Shown here: positions 6,301 to 12,845 of the stretch, piece after piece | Layout of the letters: each line of letters starts with the position of its first letter | Numbering within the stretch: position 1 is the stretch's first letter | From: CAYNVQ01 sp964400735 | GTDB lineage: Bacteria; Acidobacteriota; Aminicenantia; Aminicenantales; Aminicenantaceae | Assembly: GCA_964400735.1 (NCBI GenBank) | Contig: CAYNVQ010000017.1 | Coordinates: 1 to 15,086, forward strand | DNA length: 15,086 nt | Direction: 5' to 3' | The notes under the pieces: generated by a model | What the model was told of the DNA's origin: nothing | What the model saw: the letters and a program-made list of their open reading frames with translations, nothing else | Database searches by the model: none | Position numbers and translations under genes: made by a program

Positions 6301-7656
6301 CATGTCAAATCAGGAGATATATTGGTGGGCAAGGTGGCCCCGAAAGGGGAGACACAACTCTCACCTGAAGAAAAACTCCTCAAGGCTATTTTTGGTGAAA
6401 AGGCATTGGACGTGAAAGATGCCTCCCTGTACTGTTCACCCGGAATCGAAGGGACCGTTATCGATGTGAGGATCTTTTCACGGCGGGGAACAGAAAAAGG
6501 TCCCAGAGCTAAAGCCATAGATGTCGACGAAATAGCCCGGATGAGGAGGAATCTGGATGACGAGATTAGCATCCTGGAGACCGAAAAATGGAGAAAGATA
6601 AGAAATATAATCAAAAACGAAACGGTTGCTAAAGACCAAAAAATTGGAGAGACGACTCTGAAAAAAGGAACCAAATTGACCGAAAATATTCTGGAGAAGG
6701 TCGGTATTCAGAATATTTTGAGGCTCAAACTCAATGCAAACGCCAAGAGGGATAATGAGATCAAGGATATAGAAAGAAAGGTGAAACGTCAGATAGAGGC
6801 TCTCAAAGCTGAAGTCAAGGAAAAAGTCGAAACCTTGAAGAAAGGGGATGAATTAGCTCCGGGTGTCATCCAGGTAATTAAAGTCTACATTGCCATGAAG
6901 AGGAAACTCTCTGTCGGAGATAAAGTCTCCGGACGCCACGGAAACAAAGGAATCATCGCTAAGATAGTACCAGAAGAAGACATGCCTCGCCTTCCCGATG
7001 GAACCCCGGTCGAAATCGTTTTGAATCCATTGGGAGTTCCTTCCCGTATGAACGTTGGACAGATCCTGGAAACGCATTTGGGATGGGCGGCGAAAAGCCT
7101 CGGACTTTGGATATCGACTCCTGTCTTTGACGGTATAGCCGAAAAGGAGATCAAGGAGCTTTTGAAAAAGGCCGGACTACCCGAGTCAGGAAAGTTGCCT
7201 CTGTATGATGGGATAACCGGAGAACTTCTGGCTCAGGAAGTGACAGTCGGATACATCTATATCATGAAGCTCTACCATCTGGTGGATGACAAAATCCATG
7301 CCCGCTCAACAGGTCCCTATTCCCTGATCACTCAACAGCCGCTGGGCGGGAAGGCCCAATTCGGCGGCCAGCGCTTTGGAGAGATGGAGGTTTGGGCTCT
7401 GGAGGCCTATGGAGCAGCTTATACGCTTCAAGAGCTGCTTACGGCTAAGTCTGACGATGTAGAGGGAAGAGCCAAGATATATGAAGCTATCGTCAAAGGA
7501 GACTTGGATTTTACGCCAGGTCTTCCCGAATCGGTTAACGTGCTTATCCGGGAGTTGCAGAGCCTCTGCCTGAATGTGGAGTTGGAAAAGGCAGAGAAAG
7601 AAGAAATACTGCCTTGGGGAATTAATGTTCCTCAAATCCTAAAAGGAGAGGAATGA
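3373..7656 (+). CDS. rpoB: DNA-directed RNA polymerase subunit beta, with zinc-ribbon insertion
   Basis: Beta subunit, 1427 residues (E. coli 1342). Canonical parts: the rifampicin-pocket segment from G564 ([11 protein letters not shown]), then [20 protein letters not shown]; catalytic lysines K1184 and K1192 ([12 protein letters not shown]); the HARSTGPYS segment with H1309. Differences from E. coli: about 60 extra residues at 81-142 carrying CxC, CxxC, CxxC, CxxC (C84/C86, C99/C102, C118/C121, C132/C135); about 43 extra charged residues at 661-703; a somewhat longer coiled insertion at about 1029-1160, matching the place of E. coli betai9/SI2; and about 47 fewer residues between K1192 and H1309. 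GGGAG (3362-3366) is 6 bases before the ATG. The gap to rplL is 20 bases with no attenuator. The stop overlaps the rpoC start (ATGA). Confidence 0.98.
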   Translation: [1427 protein letters not shown]

Positions 7657-10600
7657 TGGATACCAGACATCCATTGGGTGGAAAGCCAAAGATTGACTTC
7701 GACAGGGTTAGAATCAGCATCGCTTCCCCTGAGAAGATAAGGAGTTGGTCTTGGGGGGAAGTGACCAAGCCGGAGACAATCAACTATAGAACGTTCAAAC
7801 CAGAGAAGGATGGGCTTTTTTGTGCCAAAATTTTTGGTCCGATAAATGATTATGAATGTCTCTGCGGAAAATACAAGCGGATGAAATACAGGGGCATCAT
7901 TTGTGAAAGATGCGGTGTGGAGGTCACTCGATCGAAGGTCAGACGGGAACGCATGGGACACATCGAGCTCGCATCGCCAGTGGCTCATATCTGGTTTTTT
8001 AAGGGGACTCCCAGCCGAATCGGATTGGTGCTCGACCTTTCCATCAAAGATCTAGAAAAAGTCCTTTATTTTGAGTCTTATATCGTTACCGATCCTGGAG
8101 ATACACCCCTAAAGGAAAGACAACTGCTCACCGAGGAAGAGCATAAAGATGCCCAGGAGAAATATGGCGATAAATTTGAAGCTTCCATCGGAGCCGAGGC
8201 CATCAAGAAACTTCTCGACAAAATTGATATCAATAAAGAAGCTGAGTTGTTAAGAGATTTGATGAAGAATGAAACTTCCCAGCAAAGGAAGCTTCGCCAT
8301 GCCAAGCGGCTCAGGGTTTTTAAGGCTTTGAAGAAGTCCGGCAACCGTCCAGAGTGGATGATCCTGGATGTCATTCCTGTCATCCCCCCAGACTTGAGAC
8401 CTCTTGTCCGATTGGATGGTGGGCGTTTTGCGACGTCCGATCTAAACGACCTGTACCGCCGGGTTATCAACAGAAACAATCGATTGCAGAAACTGATAGA
8501 ACTTAGAGCTCCTGAGCTGATCATCAGGAATGAGAAAAGAATGCTTCAGGAAGCCGTAGATGCTCTCTTCGATAATGGGAAAAGAGGACGGGTTCATTTG
8601 GGCGCCAATCGCAGACCTCTGAAGTCGTTGAGCGAGGCTCTTAGAGGAAAACAAGGCCGGTTCAGGCAGAATTTGTTGGGTAAGCGAGTGGATTATTCCG
8701 GGCGCTCTGTTATCGTTGTCGGTCCTGAGCTGAAGCTCAACCAATGTGGCCTACCAAAAAAAATGGCACTGGAGCTATTCAAACCGTTCATTTTTCACAA
8801 ACTAGAAAAAGAAGGGCTGGTCCCGAGCGTGAAGATTGCCAGGGAATGGCACGAACAAGAAAGGCCAGAGGTCTGGGACTACCTTGAAGAGGTCGTCAAG
8901 GAACATCCCATCCTTCTTAATCGAGCTCCCACCCTCCACAGGCTGGGGATTCAGGCATTTGAGCCTGTGTTAGTCGAGGGGAAAGCGATCCAAATACATC
9001 CGCTGGTTTGTGCAGCCTTCAACGCAGATTTTGATGGCGACCAAATGGCTGTTCATATTCCTCTCTCTGTCGAAGCCCAGATCGAAGCGCGAACATTGAT
9101 GCTGGCCACGAATAATATACTTTCCCCCGCCCACGGGCGACCCCTTGCCATCCCTAGCCAGGACATGGTTCTCGGCTGTTATTATCTGACTTTGGGAAGA
9201 AGACTGCGAAAGGGTGAAGGCAGAATTTTTTCCTCCAAAGACGAGGCTTTGCTGGCTTTTGAAAACAAGGAGATAGACCTCCAAGCAGAGATAAAAGTAA
9301 AGCACAAAGGTCCTTTTATGAACCTGTCGACCTACTACGATACCCAAGCCGTTCTGACTTGCCCAATAGCTGATATAGACAACAGTCTGATTGAGACAAC
9401 GGCCGGGCGGATCATTTTCAATCAAGTCGTTCCGGCAGAAATCCCCTTTGTTAACGGCGTTTTAAAGAAAAAGGGAATCGAAAATCTTGTCTATTATGTT
9501 TACCTTAACAAAGGCCTCCTCCCTACTATTGAAATGCTGGACAAGATGAAAGAAGTCGGGTTCAATTACTCGACATTGGCAGGTTTCTCTTTGGGTATAG
9601 ATGATTTTATCATTCCTGAAGAAAAAACCAGGCTGGTCGAAAAAGCGCAAAAAGATGTCCAGAAGATTGAAGAACTTTACAGGGAAGGCACCATCTCGGC
9701 GGGAGAGCGTTTCAATAGAGTGGTTGAAATTTGGGGATCGGTTACAGATAGAGTATCCAGCGTCATGATAGAGAGAATGCGAGAGGTGAGTGACGAAGGG
9801 GATCATTTGAATCCTCTGTTCGTCATGGCAGATTCAGGTTCCAGAGGGAACAAACAGCAAATTCGTCAATTGGCCGGAATGAGAGGTCTGATGAGTAAAC
9901 CTTCGGGTGAAATCCTCGAGACGCCGATAATTTCCAACTTGCGAGAGGGGCTCAATGTGCTCCAATATTTCATATCCACCCATGGGGCCAGAAAGGGACT
10001 GGCTGATACGGCTTTGAAAACTGCCAATTCCGGCTACTTGACCCGCAAGCTGGTCGACGTTTCTCAGGAAGTCATCGTGGATGAACACGATTGCGGCACG
10101 CTCAAAGGAGTAAATGTCAACGCTATCGTAGAAAACGGGGAGTTGATCGAACCTTTCAAAGACAGGGTTATTGGGCGCATATCACTGGAAAGAGTTCTCC
10201 ATCCGGATACAAATGAGCTCATTGTGGGTGTAAATGAGGAAATAACGGAGGAAATCGCCGAGAGGCTTGAAAATTTGGGAATCGAAAGAGTCAAAATCCG
10301 CTCTGTTTTAACCTGTGAATCGAAAAAAGGGGTTTGTCAGCTTTGTTATGGACGGGATATGTCCATCGGCCATCTGGTAGAACTGGGCGAAGCTGCGGGA
10401 ATAATTGCGGCTCAGTCCATAGGTGAGCCCGGAACGCAGTTGACAATGAGGACTTTTCATATCGGTGGAATCGCCATGCGGGGAGCTGAGAAATCGAAGC
10501 TCGAGGCGAAAAACGATGGTATCGTGAAATTCAACAATTTGAAACCTGTCATCAATAAGGAAGGAGTCATTGTGGTGGTGAATCGCAATGCGAATATTGC

Positions 10601-11801
10601 TGTACTGGACCATAGAGGACGCGAGATCGAACACTACCAAGTTCCCTACGGAGCGAATGTCCTGGTGAAAGATGGCGGGGAAGTCAAGGCCCGTCAGGAA
10701 TTTGCCAATTGGGATCCCTTTTCCAGCTTCATTTTGACCGAGGAATCAGGCCAAGTCAAATTTCATGATGTCGTTCTCGGTCTAACCATGGAGGAAATCC
10801 AGGATGAATTTACCGGGTTGATCACTCAGGTAATCATTGATCCCAAAGATGAAAAATTGCAGCCTCAGATCATCATCGTGCACCCCAGCAAAAAGGACGA
10901 GCGTGGAAAACCGGTCGTTCTCCGGAAATACTTTCTCCCCGCAGGAGCCAACCTTGAGGTCAAAGACGATGATAAAGTTTTTGCCGGGGATATTTTGGCC
11001 AAAATTCCGAGGGAGGCAGCCCGCACTAAAGATATCACCGGAGGATTGCCGAGAGCTGAGGAATTGTTTGAGGCCAGAAGGCCTAAAAATCCAGCTGTCA
11101 TATCCGAGATTGACGGGGCCGCGAAGTTCGGAGGACTTGTCCGAGGTCATAGAAAATTGACCGTTCATAATGAAAAAGGTGGAGAAAAGGAGTATTTTAT
11201 CCCCAAGGGTGCTCATCTGAGTGTTGGAGAAGGAGAAAGGGTTAAAGCCGGCACTCCATTGATGGCGGGCCCGGTGAATCCGCACGATATCCTTCGCGTC
11301 CTGGGAGAGAAAGAACTGGCCGAGTACTTGCTCAGGGAAATTCAAGAGGTATATCGGCTTCAAGGCGTTGTTATCAATGACAAACATATCGAAATCATCA
11401 TCCGCCAGATGCTTCGCTGGGTTAAAGTGGAGGAAGTGGGTGATACAGAATTTTTGGTCGATGAACAGGTCGATAAATTCATCTTCCAGGAGGAAAACGA
11501 AAAAGTTGTCCGTAATGGCGGCAAGCCGGCCAAAGCGCGGCCTCTTTTGTTGGGCATAACCAAAAGCGCATTGAGTACCGACAGTTTCATAGCCGCGGCC
11601 TCCTTTCAGGAGACCACCAGGGTTCTGACCGAAGCAAGCCTTTATGGAAAAGTGGACCATTTGCGGCGTTTGAAAGAGAACATAATAATGGGAAGGCTCA
11701 TCCCTGCTGGGACTGGCTATCGGTACTACCGTGATGTGGAATTGATAGAGGAAGAAGAGGCAGAAACCAAGGAAGAAGTGGACCTCACTATTCCCAGTTA
11801 A
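7653..11801 (+). CDS. rpoC: DNA-directed RNA polymerase subunit beta'
   Basis: Beta' subunit, 1382 residues (E. coli 1407). The N-terminal zinc domain has C69, C71, C84 and C87. The active-site loop NADFDGDQMAVH holds the magnesium-binding aspartates D459, D461 and D463. The second zinc site is C814, C888, C895 and C898. The trigger-loop segment GEAAGIIAAQSIGEPGTQLT is followed by a large sandwich-type insertion (SI3-like) of the Gram-negative kind, then the conserved C-terminal part and an acidic tail. The ATG at 7653 overlaps the rpoB TGA. A second ATG at 7656 is also possible and is better spaced (7 bases) from AGGAG (7644-7648). No terminator (hairpin plus T-run) is visible after the stop. 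Confidence 0.98.
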   Translation: MMDTRHPLGGKPKIDFDRVRISIASPEKIRSWSWGEVTKPETINYRTFKPEKDGLFCAKIFGPINDYECLCGKYKRMKYRGIICERCGVEVTRSKVRRERMGHIELASPVAHIWFFKGTPSRIGLVLDLSIKDLEKVLYFESYIVTDPGDTPLKERQLLTEEEHKDAQEKYGDKFEASIGAEAIKKLLDKIDINKEAELLRDLMKNETSQQRKLRHAKRLRVFKALKKSGNRPEWMILDVIPVIPPDLRPLVRLDGGRFATSDLNDLYRRVINRNNRLQKLIELRAPELIIRNEKRMLQEAVDALFDNGKRGRVHLGANRRPLKSLSEALRGKQGRFRQNLLGKRVDYSGRSVIVVGPELKLNQCGLPKKMALELFKPFIFHKLEKEGLVPSVKIAREWHEQERPEVWDYLEEVVKEHPILLNRAPTLHRLGIQAFEPVLVEGKAIQIHPLVCAAFNADFDGDQMAVHIPLSVEAQIEARTLMLATNNILSPAHGRPLAIPSQDMVLGCYYLTLGRRLRKGEGRIFSSKDEALLAFENKEIDLQAEIKVKHKGPFMNLSTYYDTQAVLTCPIADIDNSLIETTAGRIIFNQVVPAEIPFVNGVLKKKGIENLVYYVYLNKGLLPTIEMLDKMKEVGFNYSTLAGFSLGIDDFIIPEEKTRLVEKAQKDVQKIEELYREGTISAGERFNRVVEIWGSVTDRVSSVMIERMREVSDEGDHLNPLFVMADSGSRGNKQQIRQLAGMRGLMSKPSGEILETPIISNLREGLNVLQYFISTHGARKGLADTALKTANSGYLTRKLVDVSQEVIVDEHDCGTLKGVNVNAIVENGELIEPFKDRVIGRISLERVLHPDTNELIVGVNEEITEEIAERLENLGIERVKIRSVLTCESKKGVCQLCYGRDMSIGHLVELGEAAGIIAAQSIGEPGTQLTMRTFHIGGIAMRGAEKSKLEAKNDGIVKFNNLKPVINKEGVIVVVNRNANIAVLDHRGREIEHYQVPYGANVLVKDGGEVKARQEFANWDPFSSFILTEESGQVKFHDVVLGLTMEEIQDEFTGLITQVIIDPKDEKLQPQIIIVHPSKKDERGKPVVLRKYFLPAGANLEVKDDDKVFAGDILAKIPREAARTKDITGGLPRAEELFEARRPKNPAVISEIDGAAKFGGLVRGHRKLTVHNEKGGEKEYFIPKGAHLSVGEGERVKAGTPLMAGPVNPHDILRVLGEKELAEYLLREIQEVYRLQGVVINDKHIEIIIRQMLRWVKVEEVGDTEFLVDEQVDKFIFQEENEKVVRNGGKPAKARPLLLGITKSALSTDSFIAAASFQETTRVLTEASLYGKVDHLRRLKENIIMGRLIPAGTGYRYYRDVELIEEEEAETKEEVDLTIPS

Positions 11802-11827
11802 AAATAGCTCTAAATGCCTCAAATTCC

Positions 11828-11856
11828 TTGACATAGCAAATCGATTTTGCTATTAT
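11828..11856 (+). promoter_or_regulatory. Sigma-70-type promoter of the str cluster (rpsL-rpsG-fusA)
   Basis: A consensus -35 TTGACA (11828-11833), a 17-base spacer and a -10 TATTAT (11851-11856) preceded by TGC, which gives an extended -10. It is the best promoter-like sequence seen in the window and lies in the 128-base gap between rpoC and rpsL. Initiation would be expected near 11863, giving a leader of about 67 bases. A perfect inverted repeat occupies most of the spacer. Confidence 0.82.
11833..11853. repeat. Inverted repeat within the str promoter spacer (operator-like)
   Basis: ATAGCAAA (11833-11840), five bases TCGAT, then TTTGCTAT (11846-11853): arms of 8 bp that match perfectly. 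It runs from the last base of the -35 to the third base of the -10, so a protein bound here would block or reshape the promoter. As RNA from rpoC read-through it could form a hairpin, but no T-run follows, so an intrinsic terminator is unlikely. Confidence 0.6.
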
Positions 11857-11869
11857 CCACACATTCGTC

Positions 11870-11891
11870 CTGAGGGAGTCTACCCCTTCAG
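11870..11891 (+). other. Hairpin in the rpsL leader
   Basis: CTGAGGG (11870-11876) can pair with CCTTCAG (11885-11891), seven base pairs including one G-U, with an 8-base loop. It falls just downstream of the predicted transcription start and 23 bases before the rpsL ribosome-binding site. The following sequence has only broken T runs, so it is a leader structure of unknown role rather than a clear terminator. Confidence 0.35.
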
Positions 11892-11914
11892 AACGTTTTA
11901 TTTACATTATATAT

Positions 11915-11922
11915 AAAGGAGT
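11915..11922 (+). promoter_or_regulatory. Ribosome-binding site supporting the rpsL TTG start
   Basis: AAAGGAGT lies 7 bases before the TTG at 11930. The nearby TTG at 11925 is out of frame, so this spacing supports 11930 as the start. Confidence 0.75.
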
Positions 11923-11929
11923 ATTTGTA

Positions 11930-12319
11930 TTGCCTACTGTCAATCAATTGGTAAGAAAAGGGAGAGTTGCGAAAAAGTTTAAAAGCAAATCCCCCGCCTT
12001 GGAAAGATGCCCCCAAAAAAGAGGAGTCTGTACGCGTGTTTTTACTACGACCCCCAAAAAGCCGAATTCGGCCATGAGAAAAGTGGCACGGATAAGACTT
12101 ACCAATAACATTGAAGTAACAGGATATATCCCCGGAATTGGACATAATCTTCAAGAGCACTCAATTGTGCTCATTCGGGGTGGCAGGGTCAAGGACCTGC
12201 CGGGAGTCCGTTACCATGTGATTCGCGGCTCTCTGGATTGCGAAGGGGTGCAATCTCGGATGAAAGGGAGGTCCAAATACGGAAGCAGAAGGCCGAAGCA
12301 GAAGAGGATGAGTGAATAG
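11930..12319 (+). CDS. rpsL: 30S ribosomal protein S12
   Basis: S12 of 129 residues, a decoding-centre protein that controls accuracy and carries the streptomycin-related loops. The start is TTG (read as Met), giving MPTVNQLVRKGR, which matches the near-invariant family N terminus. Conserved TTTPKKPNSAMRK contains K43 and K44, and GGRVKDLPGVRYH contains K88 and D89, the aspartate that is methylthiolated in E. coli. The usual resistance positions therefore look wild type. It has a basic, slightly extended C-terminal tail. It is the first gene after the predicted promoter and ends in TAG 11 bases before rpsG. Confidence 0.97.
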   Translation: MPTVNQLVRKGRVAKKFKSKSPALERCPQKRGVCTRVFTTTPKKPNSAMRKVARIRLTNNIEVTGYIPGIGHNLQEHSIVLIRGGRVKDLPGVRYHVIRGSLDCEGVQSRMKGRSKYGSRRPKQKRMSE

Positions 12320-12330
12320 AGGAGAAAGAC

Positions 12331-12801
12331 ATGCCAAGACGAGGAACAGTCAAGAAAAAGAAGCCGAAGCCGGATCACTTCTACAACAGCACACTGGTGA
12401 GCAAATTCGTCAACAGCGTGATGAAAAAAGGAAAAAAGAGCATAGCTGAAAAAATCATATATGGAGCCATGGAGCTGGTGAAGCAGAAAGCGAAGGAAGA
12501 CCCATTAAAGATGTTTGAAAAGGCCGTCGAAAATGTACGTCCCATGCTTGAAACAAAGTCACGGAGGGTAGGGGGGGCAACCTATCAAGTGCCTGTGGAG
12601 GTGCCCATAAACCGGTCGACTTCTTTGGCTGTGAGGTGGATACTCCGACATGCAAGGGAGAGGTCCGGAAAAACGATGGTTGACAAGCTGGCCGCGGAGA
12701 TCATGGATGCTGTCAATCACCGTGGTGGAGCGATAAAGAAAAGAGAAGATACGCATAAAATGGCAGAAGCCAACAGAGCTTTTGCTCACTATAGATGGTA
12801 G
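12331..12801 (+). CDS. rpsG: 30S ribosomal protein S7
   Basis: S7 of 156 residues, a standard length; it binds the 3' major domain of 16S rRNA and nucleates assembly of the small-subunit head, contacting E-site tRNA. The start MPRRGTVKKKK and the conserved YQVPVEVPINRSTSLAVRW and KREDTHKMAEANRAFAHYRW segments are plain. AGGAG (12320-12324) is 6 bases before the ATG, directly after the rpsL stop. In E. coli S7 represses its operon by binding a long rpsL-rpsG spacer. Here the spacer is 11 bases, so that site is not present as an intergenic element. It ends in TAG. Confidence 0.97.
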   Translation: MPRRGTVKKKKPKPDHFYNSTLVSKFVNSVMKKGKKSIAEKIIYGAMELVKQKAKEDPLKMFEKAVENVRPMLETKSRRVGGATYQVPVEVPINRSTSLAVRWILRHARERSGKTMVDKLAAEIMDAVNHRGGAIKKREDTHKMAEANRAFAHYRW

Positions 12802-12834
12802 TCTTCTAATATTGACTATAACTCTATTTAAAAT

Positions 12835-12838
12835 GGAG
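12835..12838 (+). promoter_or_regulatory. Ribosome-binding site supporting the fusA TTG start
   Basis: GGAG lies 7 bases before the TTG at 12846. The ATG at 12833 that partly overlaps it is in another frame and soon meets a stop. Confidence 0.65.
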
Positions 12839-12845
12839 CGACAAG

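Noticed and set aside
10782..11834. Long open frame of 350 codons on the minus strand opposite rpoC
   Set aside because: It is fully antisense to conserved rpoC codons, resembles no family I know and has no upstream signal. It is a shadow of biased codon use.
11802..11860. Intrinsic terminator after rpoC
   Set aside because: The only good stem (11833-11853) is A+T-rich and is not followed by a T-run. It is better explained as a promoter dyad.
12812..12834. TTGACT in the rpsG-fusA gap as a -35 box
   Set aside because: No -10-like sequence lies 16-18 bases downstream; the position falls on the fusA ribosome-binding site.
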